A DNA stretch of 64,000 nt from CAXBBB01 sp963841855 (GTDB taxonomy: Bacteria; Bacteroidota; Rhodothermia; Rhodothermales; BA12). Both the position numbers and the translations under genes were made by a program. The stretch is taken from positions 620,001 through 684,000 of the forward strand of contig CAWJEJ010000001.1 in assembly GCA_963841855.1 (NCBI GenBank). The letters run 5' to 3'. The notes beneath the pieces were generated by a model that did no database searches, had not been told where the DNA came from, and worked only from the letters and a program-made list of their open reading frames with translations. Shown piece by piece: positions 1-8,359 of this stretch. The stretch's first letter is position 1, and each line of letters opens with the position of its first letter.

Positions 1-1006
1 CCATCGGGATCAGCACCAAGTAGTCTGACAGCACGAGGATGAACAGCAGCAGAAACGCTCCGGCCGCGAACGTCGACAGCCTGCCGCGTCCGCCCGATTT
101 GACGTTGATGACCGACTGCCCAATCATCGCGCATCCGGCCATTCCGCCAAAGAAGCCCGTGATCACGTTGGCGATGCCCTGCCCGCGCGACTCGACGTTT
201 TTGTCGCTCGGCGTATCGGTCATCTCGTCGACGATGCTCGCCGTCAGCAGCGACTCGATCAGGCCGACCAGCGCCAGCGCTAGCGAGACGGGAAAGATAA
301 TCGCCAGCGTCTCCAGGTTCAGCGGCACGTTGGGGATGCCGAAGGCGGGGAGCGCGGTGGGAAGCTCGCCCATGTCACCGACGGTCATCAGGCCGCCGCC
401 GCCCGTTGCGACGATCAGAACGGTCAGCCCCAAGATGGCGATCAGCGGCGACGGAATGGCCGTCGTCAGGCGCGGCAGCCCGTAGATGATCGCCAGTCCG
501 CCCGCCACGATGGCGTACATCAGCCAGCCCTCGCCGACGAAGAGCGGAAGCTGCGCCATGAAGATCAAAATCGCCAGCGCGTTGACGAAGCCGGTCAGAA
601 CCGCTTTGGGGACGAACTTCATGTAGCGTCCCAAGCGAAAGATGCCGAACAGGACCTGGAGAACACCCGTCAGAATCGCCGCGGCGAACAGGTATTCGAG
701 CCCGTGCTCGGCGACGAGCGTGATCATGACGAGCGCCATCGCGCCCGTTGCCGCCGAGATCATCGCCGGGCGCCCACCGACGAACGCCGTCGTGCACGCG
801 ATGATGAACGACGCATAGAGCCCGACTTTAGGATCGACGCCCGCGATGATCGAGAACGCGATGGCTTCGGGAATCAGCGCCAGCGCGACGACGATGCCCG
901 CCAGCAGATCGGCGCGGACGTTGCCGAACCATTGCTCCGCAATCGTGCGGCGCGAGGGGAGCGAGAGACCGTAGCGGCGGTCCCCGAAAATCTTGGATAT
1001 GTTCAA
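1..1006 (-). CDS. SulP-family anion permease, C-terminus beyond window
   Basis: Inner-membrane carrier of the SulP (SLC26-like) family, which moves sulfate, bicarbonate or related anions. The reverse strand is open from about 1006 to the window edge and reads as repeated hydrophobic helices. The N-terminal signature IPEAIAFSIIAGVDP lies around residues 30-45, and the stretch GGMAGCAMIGQSVINVK lies in the later transmembrane part; both are typical of the family. About 335 residues are visible; any C-terminal STAS domain would lie outside the window. The best start is TTG at 1006, since no in-frame ATG or GTG lies between it and an upstream stop. It is the last visible gene of a minus-strand run. 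The substrate cannot be told from sequence. Confidence 0.85.
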   Translation of the reverse strand, partial: MNISKIFGDRRYGLSLPSRRTIAEQWFGNVRADLLAGIVVALALIPEAIAFSIIAGVDPKVGLYASFIIACTTAFVGGRPAMISAATGAMALVMITLVAEHGLEYLFAAAILTGVLQVLFGIFRLGRYMKFVPKAVLTGFVNALAILIFMAQLPLFVGEGWLMYAIVAGGLAIIYGLPRLTTAIPSPLIAILGLTVLIVATGGGGLMTVGDMGELPTALPAFGIPNVPLNLETLAIIFPVSLALALVGLIESLLTASIVDEMTDTPSDKNVESRGQGIANVITGFFGGMAGCAMIGQSVINVKSGGRGRLSTFAAGAFLLLFILVLSDYLVLIPM

Positions 1007-1191
1007 CAGATCGTGCGGTCGGCGTGGGAGCGAGCGGCGGACTCGGGCGCCGAGGTCGCGTCCCGCGTGGACGGCTCGGCAGCGCTAAAATGACGCGCAG
1101 AATACATGCCGCCCTGTGCCGATATCGTGTAGAAATAAGGTGGAAGCGCTTGTCTTCTCGCAATCCGCGCGTCCTCGCCTACCGCTCTCCG

Positions 1192-1461
1192 CTAAGAGCC
1201 GATGTCCGAACTGTCGCGCTCGCCGTCGATGCCTTTGTAGAGCCAGTCCGAGAACAGGCTGTCGAAGAGCGGCGTGATGACGTAGTTGAGCAGCGGCACC
1301 AGAATGCCCGTCGTGATGAGCAGTTTGACCGGGATCGACGGGTCGATGGGCGCCCACTTGATGCCGTACGAAATCACGACGAGAATCGGGTAGAGACCGA
1401 GCCATTTGACGAGCATCAGCTTCCAGGTGGGCGGCGAGGCGCCTGCTTTCGGATCTCCCAT
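1192..1461 (-). CDS. small two- or three-helix membrane protein
   Basis: An 89-residue protein with a short polar N-terminus (MGDPKAGASPP) and two to three hydrophobic segments (about residues 17-35, 45-65 and 65-75). It resembles, from memory, the membrane tail found on some antibiotic-biosynthesis-monooxygenase proteins (pattern WKLMLVKWLGLYP ... LLVPLLNYVITPL), here as a stand-alone protein. A longer upstream reading in the same frame exists but overlaps the neighbouring SRPBCC remnant on the same strand, so the ATG at 1461 is preferred. It lies 65 nt downstream of the broken SRPBCC gene and may have been co-transcribed with it. Function unknown. Confidence 0.6.
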   Translation of the reverse strand: MGDPKAGASPPTWKLMLVKWLGLYPILVVISYGIKWAPIDPSIPVKLLITTGILVPLLNYVITPLFDSLFSDWLYKGIDGERDSSDIGS

Positions 1462-1526
1462 GTCGGCGAGTTTGGTGGATAGCGTGCTGCTACCCTCGCC
1501 CCGGCCGCTCGGTTGGGACGACGCCG

Positions 1527-1957
1527 TTACGCTGCTCGCTCGGCGCGGGCTTTTAGCGCCGCGTTCATCGCCTCGATCCGCGACGCGTGTCGGTGTCCAG
1601 ACTTTTGCGCAGTATCGGCACGAGCAGGCCGCCGAACGTCTCGCCGTGATGAAAGCGCGTCCCCTCGCCCAGCGGCTCGAGTCGGAAAAAGTGCTCGCCC
1701 GCGAAGATCCATCCCACGCCCAGCGTGCCGCGCCACACCAACGCGCGATTCGGATCGGCTTCCAGGACAACCGGTTTGAACGTCATCGGCTTCTTTCCGG
1801 GCGGGCCGAGCACGATGCGCAGCCGCTCGCCGACAGTCACGGCGCCGCTGATCGCGCGGATGAACGGATTTCACTCGGAATGCAGCGCAAAATCGGTCAA
1901 CACGTGCCAGACGCGCTCGGGCGAGGCGGCGATGTCGATGTGCGTTTCGATAGTCAT
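1527..1957 (-). pseudogene. SRPBCC (polyketide cyclase-like) protein, one nonsense and one frameshift
   Basis: Reading from ATG at 1957 gives a START/SRPBCC ligand-binding fold: METHID-like start (MTIETHIDIAASPERVWHVL), then HSE, a TGA at 1871-1873 where the family has Trp (HSEWNPFIRAISG), then an open frame through the GWIFAGEHFFRLEPLGEGTRF region. Near 1583-1590 the frame is lost again: the expected ending RGFEAMNAALKARAERAA is found one frame over and stops at 1527, as if one T had been lost from GGATTCGAG. Two independent lesions in about 140 codons suggest an inactive gene. Both could also be consensus errors. Neighbours on either side run the same way. Confidence 0.75.
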
Positions 1958-2009
1958 GTGCGCGGGGGTGGTTCGCCACGACTACGAAGCCTCGCGTTCG
2001 CGGTTACGC

Positions 2010-3288
2010 TCAGTCCGGCGGGCCGACGCGAAGCGCGTAGACTCCCGCCAGACCACCCATAACGACAGTCTCGCGGGCTATAGCGGGGGCGGTCCAGTAG
2101 TAGGACTGAATGTCCTGAGCGGCAAGCTCGTCTTGATCCGGCGGATCAGCGCCATTGAGCAGTACGTCGCCCGTTCGGCGGTTGTAGACAAAGAGACCGT
2201 TACCGAAACTGTGTACGAGGAAGAGCCGCTCACCATAAACGAGGGGAGTCCAGCCTGAGAAAGAGGTATAGACACGGTGATCCCACACCAACTTGCCCGT
2301 AACGGTGTCGAAGGCGCGTACGTAGCCAAGAGCTGAACCGGCGTAGACATGGTGCTCATCAGCGCTGAGCGTTTTGCTAAACCCAAACCCATCGTCCTGC
2401 GCGCCTGCGTTGAAGCGCCAAAGCTCCTCGCCGGTGTACCGATCGAGTGCGATTAGATAGGCACCCCCATAGACGAACACGCGGTTGCCGCTGACGTGAG
2501 CGCCATCGAAGCTGCCTGTATGGTTGATCGAGTCTTGGATGGCAGGCTCGTAGCCCATATACGTCGGCGCCTCGTACTGCCAGCGCACCCGGCCAGTAGC
2601 CGCCTCTATGCAAAAAAGCGTACCGGTTTCCCCTCTGACTGACCAGTCAACGGGATTGCCTCGCGAAGTGAAGTGCTGACTCGGCAAGTAGAGCAGCCCG
2701 TCGTCGGAAATGTCGCCCGGGTAGAACAGGCGAAAGGGCGGAACGTGACTCGTCGCCGGTTCGGCGTTCGGGCCGGGCGGCAGGTCGACCCGGTAGGCGA
2801 TCTGACCCGACGCCTTATCGATCGCGACCAACTCGCTCCGCCCTGTAACGTAGAGGCGCGAGGCGTCGTGCAGCATCTCCGCAGCGCCCGGCTGGAAATC
2901 GGCACCTAGCTCGCGGCCCCAGGCAGGGGTGCCGTCGTGGTGCCACGCTCCTACCCTCCGGACCGTGTTGTAGTAGATCCGCTCGGCGTCGGAGAGAATT
3001 GCGGTTCCGTACGAAGGGTGGCCCAGCGGAACCCCAGACCGGAGCACCGCTGTCCAGCTCGAACGCGCGCAGCGAGTCGGCGGCCATAGTATAGACGTGG
3101 CGCTCGTCGGGAGAGAAGGCGGGTCGGGCGCGGGCATATTCGTCGTAGACGACCGGAGTAGCCCACAGAACGCTGTACGGTTGCGGGTCGCGTTCCCCAC
3201 CCTGCTCTCCGGGTTTCGTAATGGAATCGCATCCACTCAACCAGGCGAGCGCAGCCAATCCCAGGAGTGTCCTAATCATATACGGCAT
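2010..3288 (-). pseudogene. PQQ-repeat beta-propeller lipoprotein, frameshifted
   Basis: A secreted beta-propeller of the PQQ/quinoprotein-like repeat type. The N-terminal piece, starting at ATG 3288 or 3279, has a lipoprotein signal (LAALAWLSGC) and a first blade (VYTMAADSLRAFELDSGAPVW). The rest is in another frame from VPLGHPSYGTAIL onward and runs to the stop at 2010. It holds repeated blade signatures such as LVAIDKASG, LFCIEAATGRVRWQYE, LIALDRYTGEELWRF and VRAFDTVTGKLVWDH. The switch occurs at a run of four C on the plus strand (3032-3035); three instead of four would restore a single reading of about 425 codons. No PQQ enzyme active site is evident, so a structural or sensory role is likelier than dehydrogenase activity. 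Confidence 0.75.
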
Positions 3289-3289
3289 G

Positions 3290-3337
3290 GTTTCGCAAGG
3301 TACAATTCCAATAGTTTCGCAAGGTACAATTCCAATA
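3290..3337. repeat. perfect 24-bp tandem duplication
   Basis: Two identical adjacent copies of the unit GTTTCGCAAGGTACAATTCC plus AATA, at 3290-3313 and 3314-3337. They sit immediately upstream of the start of the beta-propeller gene (ATG at 3288), in the 100-nt gap after the lipase gene. Because 24 is a multiple of three the duplication would not disturb an upstream in-frame extension. It may alter the leader of the propeller gene. Confidence 0.9.
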
Positions 3338-3388
3338 GTCACAACGTCCCGCACGCAACCTCGTCTGAACCTACGTGCGGGTTTGCAG

Positions 3389-4636
3389 TCATCTCCGCGC
3401 GACGCCTAGCTCGAAGATCGCTCGGTCTATCTCGGAGCGCACCCCGACGTGCTTGGTCTGCTCGAGGTGGTTGGCTCCGTCCTCGTCCCGGTTCGGATCG
3501 TCACCCCTCCGGCGTCGATCTGCGCTCATGAACGGCACGCTGAACTGCGAGGGGCAGGGCACGATGGCATCGCCTCCGATCGTGAAGTACCCGCGGTCGC
3601 ACTCCGAACCGGTCACCTGCTGCAAGATCCTCGCGTTCCACCGCTCATCCATCGTGACGAGATCATACGTTGCCATGGCAAACCGCCCGCTCAGTTCGGC
3701 AAACTGGGCAGACAAAGAGGAAAAGAAGAGGTAGTCGGTGTAGGATCCCATACCCATGCCTCCGCCACCGAACGTCCCACCCATCGAGCACATGATCTCG
3801 TACCGGGAGCAACCGTTGTACAACGCCTCGTAGGCTCGCCACTGGTAATAAATCGACAGGATAGCTCCGTTGACTTCGGCCCATAGATACGAAAACGCCA
3901 GAGCGTACATCGCATCGCCTGCGTGGCGGTCCAATCCCCCGACCGCCGCTGACTCTCCGAGCCGGGCGAGGGCGAACAGATCCTCGCCCGTGTAGATAGC
4001 ATAGGTTCTACCTGTGGGAATCGAGGACTGTGTCCCGTTCAACGATGAGAGAAATGGGCTGGACGGGATCAGGTCCGTGGTAGGCTGCTGCTCGGTACGT
4101 AGCTTGGTTACCAGTCCCGAGTTTGCAACGTCGAGCAGAAAATCTACGGCTGGTCCGAGTGCCTGAGGCGGAATAGCTTGAACAAGTGGACCGAAAACGC
4201 CTGCCGTCGTTATGTCGAAGGGTGCCGTCATGCGGCTGAGCTCACCGCCCGGTCCCACGAAGAAGTCAAGCACTTGATCGGCATTGGCGGCTATCCCCGA
4301 TCCCAGGTGGGGCGTTCCTACCGTGATGAGCCCATTGACCATACTCGAGTCTGTACGACGCAACTGCCGACCTATGAGCCCGCCCATGCTGTGGCCGACT
4401 AGAATCGAGCCATTCGATATCTGAGAGCGCACCTGGTTGGCAGTGATTGAACTGATGGGTTGATCCGATATATACCCCGGTGCTTTGGTCGACACTGCGA
4501 ACCGATTACCGATATACGACCTGGTGTCGGACCAGGTAGAAGGATCGGAGTTGATGCCGTGAACGAACGCAACCTCTTGTTGAGCTTGGCTGACGGGGAC
4601 GAGCAGTAGCATGGCTACGAGAATAATCTTGTACAT
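3389..4636 (-). CDS. secreted alpha/beta-hydrolase (lipase/PGAP1-like)
   Basis: A 415-residue exported esterase or lipase. Residues 1-19 form a signal peptide (IILVAMLLLVPVSQA), followed by a hydrolase start VAFVHGIN that would hold the oxyanion hole. The nucleophile elbow GHSMGG puts the catalytic Ser at residue 83. A likely acid residue lies in GGDAIVPCPSQ and a likely catalytic His in ANHLEQTKH near the C-terminus. A glycine-rich stretch (TFGGGGMGMGS) is seen about residue 290. The natural substrate is not evident. It lies 16 nt after the lipoprotein gene at 4653-5441 and about 100 nt before the beta-propeller gene, so the three probably form one transcript of secreted proteins. Confidence 0.8.
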   Translation of the reverse strand: MYKIILVAMLLLVPVSQAQQEVAFVHGINSDPSTWSDTRSYIGNRFAVSTKAPGYISDQPISSITANQVRSQISNGSILVGHSMGGLIGRQLRRTDSSMVNGLITVGTPHLGSGIAANADQVLDFFVGPGGELSRMTAPFDITTAGVFGPLVQAIPPQALGPAVDFLLDVANSGLVTKLRTEQQPTTDLIPSSPFLSSLNGTQSSIPTGRTYAIYTGEDLFALARLGESAAVGGLDRHAGDAMYALAFSYLWAEVNGAILSIYYQWRAYEALYNGCSRYEIMCSMGGTFGGGGMGMGSYTDYLFFSSLSAQFAELSGRFAMATYDLVTMDERWNARILQQVTGSECDRGYFTIGGDAIVPCPSQFSVPFMSADRRRRGDDPNRDEDGANHLEQTKHVGVRSEIDRAIFELGVARR

Positions 4637-4652
4637 AATCAGGAGGGGCTGT

Positions 4653-5441
4653 TCAGTTTGAGTTAGTTGAGCGGTTCCAACGGCGGATCACGTGGCGGCC
4701 TGAGTCGTGGTTGTACAGTTTGGCGTACGCATCAGGCTCTCCTTCGCCGGCCACGTGCTCCGATGTCACCTTGCCTTGGTGCATCACGGTCGCGTTCAGC
4801 GCCAGCGGTTCTTCCAAATTGACGCGCTGGCGGACGACGGTACCACCCGGCATTTTCATCGCCGTTATGAACGTGTAGGGCCCCTCCCTTTCTACTTCAA
4901 CACCCTCTCCACGTAGCTCCTCAATGATCTTGTCAACGTTGGCTTTAAGGGAATCCGAGAGCGTACGGTCACTGTTTTTGCTCAGGTGCCCCAGGTCGAA
5001 ATCGTTTAGGTAAGCAACTTCGAGTTCGTTCCTCGCGCCCGTGAACAGACTAGCAAATGCGGTTGAGACCTGCTGAGTAACCATGCTGGATGCAGTAGGA
5101 CCATACGAGATCGTATTGAGGGTCTGGCCTACATGGGATGTTTCAATCGGTTGCTGTCCGCCCACGAGCACGTTCAGGCCAGACAGATTCATAAATCCGA
5201 CCGACTCGATCTCGTAGTTAGCCGAGCTAGAATACGTTGGCGAAGACAGACTCGCCTTCCCCAGCGCACCGAGCTGCTCCTCGAGGGAGAGGTCTGACTC
5301 GGTCGCGTACATGGACGCTTGAACGTTCCCCTGAGCGAACTCTCCCGGCTCGCGTGCCGCGTCACTCTCGACATCGACCGGTGACTCGCTGCATGCCGTC
5401 AGTCCGACGGCGAGCAGTGTTGCTACGCATAAAAGGCGCAT
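4653..5441 (-). CDS. novel lipoprotein upstream of the lipase
   Basis: A 262-residue protein that I cannot assign to a family. It begins with a lipoprotein signal (MRLLCVATLLAVGLTAC, Cys at residue 17), so it should be lipid-anchored after export. The mature part is rich in Ser, Thr and Glu at first, then has an acidic, probably helical region around residues 140-185 (LKANVDKIIEELRGEGVEVE) and a C-terminal beta-like part ending in RRWNRSTNSN. It directly precedes the secreted lipase with a 16-nt gap, which hints at a partner, chaperone or anchoring role; that is inference only. It is the first gene of the minus-strand run. Confidence 0.7.
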   Translation of the reverse strand: MRLLCVATLLAVGLTACSESPVDVESDAAREPGEFAQGNVQASMYATESDLSLEEQLGALGKASLSSPTYSSSANYEIESVGFMNLSGLNVLVGGQQPIETSHVGQTLNTISYGPTASSMVTQQVSTAFASLFTGARNELEVAYLNDFDLGHLSKNSDRTLSDSLKANVDKIIEELRGEGVEVEREGPYTFITAMKMPGGTVVRQRVNLEEPLALNATVMHQGKVTSEHVAGEGEPDAYAKLYNHDSGRHVIRRWNRSTNSN

Positions 5442-5510
5442 GATAAAGAATGGATGCGAGGACTGCGAAGCCGCTGCGAGATCTCAACATCCGTGGTTCC
5501 TACGCGGCCC

Positions 5511-5528
5511 CACCGCCACATGGCGGTG
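5511..5528. other. perfect palindrome in divergent intergenic region
   Basis: CACCGCCA-CA-TGGCGGTG, an eight-pair stem with a two-base loop, in the gap between the minus-strand lipoprotein gene and the plus-strand kinase gene. A weaker stem (CGAAG...CTTCG) follows near 5556. No T-tract follows, so it is not an ordinary terminator. It could be an operator for the divergent promoters or a mobile palindrome. Confidence 0.5.
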
Positions 5529-5708
5529 AGGTCGCCCACTTCAGGGAGATCTCGAAGCGAGCTTCGAAAGCCATCTGGTGAGCGCTCAGCGCGTAGGAGT
5601 ACCAAGCGCTAGCAGACTACGAACCCCAAATAGTGCATGTCAACCGGAAGCGCTTCCTTAACTAACTTAACAGAGAAACCAAGTGCGAGCGTGTTAGGTC
5701 TTGCATCC

Positions 5709-6548
5709 ATGCTGCCCACTTACGCCGCCCACCGCTACGTCACGCCGCTCCGCGAAGGCGGCTCGCTCCCTGCTCTGGTCGACACCGATGGCGGGCTGTT
5801 CGTGGTCAAGTTCAGAGGTGCCGGGCAGGGAGCGAGGGCGCTCATCGCCGAGATCATCGTCGGGCGGATGGCCCACGTGCTGGGGCTGCCGATGCCCGAT
5901 GTGGCGCTCGTCGATCTGGATGCGGCGTTCGGGCGGACGGAGCCGGATGCCGAGATTCAGGACATCCTGCGTGCCAGTCACGGGCTGAACGTCGGCCTGC
6001 GCTTCGTCGACGGGGCGTTTGCGTTCGATCCGCTCGCGCATGGGGATCTGACTACGCCGCGCCTGGCATCCGAGATTGTATGGCTTGACGCGCTGACGAC
6101 CAACATCGACCGGACGGCGCGCAACCCCAACCTGATCGTCGCCCCGTCGAACCATGGTCCTAAGGTGTGGCTGATCGACCACGGGGCGGCGCTCTACTTC
6201 CACCACGACTGGGCGAACACCGACGAGACGCGGATGCGGACGCCGTTCGCCATGATCAAAGACCACATCCTGCTTGGGCTCGCGACTGAGATCTCGGCCG
6301 CCGATGCGCGTCTGACTCCGCTGCTCACGCCTGACACAATCGGTGGCATTCTGACCGACGTGCCAGACGAACTGCTGATGCACGCACCTCAAGGCCGCAC
6401 GCCGCCGTTCGAGACCGCTGACCTTGCCCGAGCTGCCTACGCGCGCTACTTCGAAACGCGATTGTCGCCCGAGCGCACTTGGGTAAACGAAGCCGTCCGA
6501 GCGCACGCAGCCGGACCGGATCGGGCCGAGAAAGCCTACCGCCGCTGA
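5709..6548 (+). CDS. HipA-like kinase family protein
   Basis: A 279-residue protein of the short HipA-like kinase group (PI-kinase fold, called HipA_2 in Pfam to my recollection). Visible parts are a glycine-rich start and ATP-binding lysine (GGLFVVKFRGAGQG, about residues 30-45), a catalytic-loop-like LTTNIDRTARNPNLIV (about 135-155) carrying the Asp/Asn pair, and a metal-binding LIDHGAAL that stands for the DFG motif. It lacks the N-terminal subdomain of true HipA toxins. The start at 5709 (MLPTYAAHRYVTPLREGG) matches the usual family N-terminus; an earlier in-frame ATG at 5637 adds low-complexity residues. Its TGA overlaps the ATG of the DUF3037 gene by one base, so the two are translationally coupled. 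Confidence 0.75.
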   Translation: MLPTYAAHRYVTPLREGGSLPALVDTDGGLFVVKFRGAGQGARALIAEIIVGRMAHVLGLPMPDVALVDLDAAFGRTEPDAEIQDILRASHGLNVGLRFVDGAFAFDPLAHGDLTTPRLASEIVWLDALTTNIDRTARNPNLIVAPSNHGPKVWLIDHGAALYFHHDWANTDETRMRTPFAMIKDHILLGLATEISAADARLTPLLTPDTIGGILTDVPDELLMHAPQGRTPPFETADLARAAYARYFETRLSPERTWVNEAVRAHAAGPDRAEKAYRR

Positions 6549-6925
6549 TGGACGATGCCTCCCCGCTGGTCGCCTACGACTACGCGCTCGTCCGCGCCGT
6601 CCACGTGCCGACGGGCGACAGCGTCACGGTCGGCGCGCTGCTGAGTTGCCGCCAGCGGCGATTCCTCGACTGCGTGCTCCTCTCGCCCGCCGAGTTGCCG
6701 CGCTACGCCGATGCCGAGTTGCTGCGCCGCGCTCTCGACGCTCTGCGCCAAGTGGTCGATGGCGGTCCCGATGCCGCTCCGATCGGCTTGCTCCCCCCGT
6801 CCGAACGGTTTCACTGGCTCACGGCGACGCGCTCGACGGTCTTGCAGCCCTCGCCCGTCCGCACCGGCGTCACGCGCGATCCGGCTCAGGCTCTGGCCGA
6901 AATCGCGAGCGGCATCGGCTATTGA
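6548..6925 (+). CDS. DUF3037 protein
   Basis: A 125-residue soluble protein matching the DUF3037 pattern (YDYALVRAVHVPTGDSVTVGALL at the start, then FLDCVL and a C-terminal FHWLTATRSTVLQPSPVRTG). The ATG lies inside the stop codon of the HipA-like kinase gene (TGATG). Kinase plus DUF3037 is a recurring gene pair in Bacteroidota-type genomes, as I recall, and its function is unknown. The pair could be a substrate/kinase or toxin/neutraliser unit; the sequence does not decide. The 3' end overlaps the end of a decayed minus-strand hydrolase. Confidence 0.75.
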   Translation: MDDASPLVAYDYALVRAVHVPTGDSVTVGALLSCRQRRFLDCVLLSPAELPRYADAELLRRALDALRQVVDGGPDAAPIGLLPPSERFHWLTATRSTVLQPSPVRTGVTRDPAQALAEIASGIGY

Positions 6926-7151
6926 GTACGCGTCGCTCCAATTGTGGTCTCGAACAGGCCGGTCGCTTCGGACAGCGTGAGGGCGTCGCCGCGTCGCCGT
7001 CGAAACGCAGCGCGATGTCGTAGAAGTGGTTTGCGGCGAACTCGTCGTAGTCCATCCGAAACGTCCGCTCATCCGCCCAATGCTCGCGCGCGTCGAGAGG
7101 CAACCCAAACCGGCCCGACGGCGAGATCCGGTAGCGCCCGCCCATCGCGAC
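6919..7151 (-). pseudogene. C-terminal remnant of a serine hydrolase
   Basis: Only the last ~75 codons of a beta-lactamase-like serine hydrolase can be read. GRYRISPSGRFGLPLDAREHW then DERTFRMDYDEFAANHFYDIALRFDGD matches the C-terminal beta domain of that family (compare the usual TF.LDYNEIANIN). Near 6990 the frame changes, and the ending DALTLSEATGLFETTIGATR follows in the next frame to a TAG at 6919-6921. The catalytic domain with the SxxK motif is absent from the region upstream, so the gene is a fragment. Confidence 0.55.
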
Positions 7152-7152
7152 G

Positions 7153-7176
7153 TGTCCCCTTCGACGAGGGGGGGAC
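7153..7176. repeat. palindrome TGTCCCCT...GGGGACA
   Basis: TGTCCCC at 7153-7159 faces GGGGACA at 7170-7176, with a GC-rich centre that includes a run of seven G. It lies at the broken edge of the serine-hydrolase remnant. It resembles short dispersed palindromes of other genomes rather than a terminator, since no T-run follows on either strand. Confidence 0.45.
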
Positions 7177-7281
7177 AGCTTTCAGCCAAGGCGAATGCCG
7201 CAAACGGAAGCGAGAGGTCGGCGGAAACCTCGAACGGTTCGAGCAGCGAGACGAAGCAGCAGAGGTAGGTGAACATGACGT

Positions 7282-7704
7282 TTATCGGACGCGGACGTGG
7301 GTGGTAACCGGTTCTGAGCCGACGGCTACGGATGCGTCGGCCCACTTGGGCGGGCCGAACCGTCCGCGTGCGTCGCGCGAGAAGCCGTACGGTTCGCGGG
7401 GCAATCCGAAGAGGCCGGGCTTCATGTCGCCGTCGCCGTCTTCGTCGTGGAATGCGGCGACGGCGTAGGTGCCGGGCGCCAGATCGCGCACCGTCCACAC
7501 GGCTTGTCCGTCGCTGATCTCCAAAACGGCGGCGTCGGACGACTGGAGGGTGAACGACGCGGCCGAATCGAACAGGGCGACGCGCACGGCACCTGCGTCG
7601 CTCTTCATGCCGGTCACGACGACGCGCAGCGTGCCCCCACCGGACGGCGACTGAGCCCAGGCCGAAAAGGGCAGCACCAGCAGGAGCAGAAAGACTAGAG
7701 GCAT
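7282..7704 (-). CDS. exported DUF2141 protein
   Basis: A 140-residue protein with a signal peptide (VFLLLLVLPFSAWA, cleavage near residue 18) and a single DUF2141-type beta sandwich. Recognisable parts are LRVVVTGMKSDAGAVRVALF, WTVRDLAPGTYAVAAFHDEDGDGDM and FGLPREPYGFSRDARGRFGPPKWADA, all characteristic of the family. The acidic DEDGDGDM loop may bind calcium. Function of the family is not established. It follows the DUF2306 gene by 10 nt and is the last gene of a four-gene minus-strand operon. Confidence 0.85.
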   Translation of the reverse strand: MPLVFLLLLVLPFSAWAQSPSGGGTLRVVVTGMKSDAGAVRVALFDSAASFTLQSSDAAVLEISDGQAVWTVRDLAPGTYAVAAFHDEDGDGDMKPGLFGLPREPYGFSRDARGRFGPPKWADASVAVGSEPVTTHVRVR

Positions 7705-7714
7705 GGCGAAAGGG

Positions 7715-8359
7715 TCAGGCGGCGGGACGGGTGCGAACGGGAAGCGGGACGGCGCGAGATCGACGCGTCACCCAGGCGGCGACGAGCAGGTTGACGGTCC
7801 ACGACAGCCACGCCGACCAGCGGTAGGCAGGTGCGAAATCGCCCAGATGGACGCCGACGAGGAGGGGCAGCCACAGCCGGAGCGTGACGGCCGAGAAGAG
7901 GACGGCGAAACTCATCGTCGCCCACCGCCGGTGCTCGGCCACGCGGCCCCCTCGGATGGCGCGGTAGGCTAGGATCGTAGTCACCAGCAGCGCGACGCCC
8001 ATTCCGGCGAACCCGAACTGCGCAATCGGACCACCGAATGCGTACGGCGCCAGGTACAGGCCCGTGATGCCGATGAGCAGGCACGTGGCAACGTAGACAG
8101 TTCCCATCGTCCGGTGCAGGCGCGGGCGGCGGGCCAGGATTGAGGGCAGCAGCAAAAACGGACCCATCGACAGCGCGACGGCTCCCACCAGCGCATGAGC
8201 GGCGATGCCCCAGGGCCGCGCTCGAAACGATTCGGCGAGCACGTCGACGTAGATGCGCTCGCCCAGCACGACGTAGCCCAGCGCGTAGATCGACACGCCG
8301 ACCGACAGTGCAGCGGTCACGCGCCACGTCCACGTCCGAGTAGATCGCGACGGCCTCAT
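7715..8359 (-). CDS. DUF2306 membrane protein
   Basis: A 214-residue integral membrane protein with about six helices. The pattern HALVGAVALSMGPFLLLPSIL followed by RRPRLHRTMGTVYVATCLL and AEHRRWATMSFAVLFSAVTLRLW is that of DUF2306 (YoaI/cytochrome b561-like) proteins; conserved His in LHRTMG and EHRRW could ligate metal or haem, which is unproven. The ATG at 8359 overlaps the stop codon of the upstream M23 gene (ATGA), which favours it over the longer frame that starts at 8440. Confidence 0.8.
   Translation of the reverse strand: MRPSRSTRTWTWRVTAALSVGVSIYALGYVVLGERIYVDVLAESFRARPWGIAAHALVGAVALSMGPFLLLPSILARRPRLHRTMGTVYVATCLLIGITGLYLAPYAFGGPIAQFGFAGMGVALLVTTILAYRAIRGGRVAEHRRWATMSFAVLFSAVTLRLWLPLLVGVHLGDFAPAYRWSAWLSWTVNLLVAAWVTRRSRAVPLPVRTRPAA

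Noticed and set aside
1871..1873. TGA inside the SRPBCC frame as evidence of TGA read as Trp
   Set aside because: Intact genes in the window end in TGA (for example the HipA-like kinase, uvrC and cca genes), and Trp is coded by TGG throughout.
3290..3337. Tandem repeat as a CRISPR array
   Set aside because: Only two adjacent copies without spacers; no cas genes in the window.
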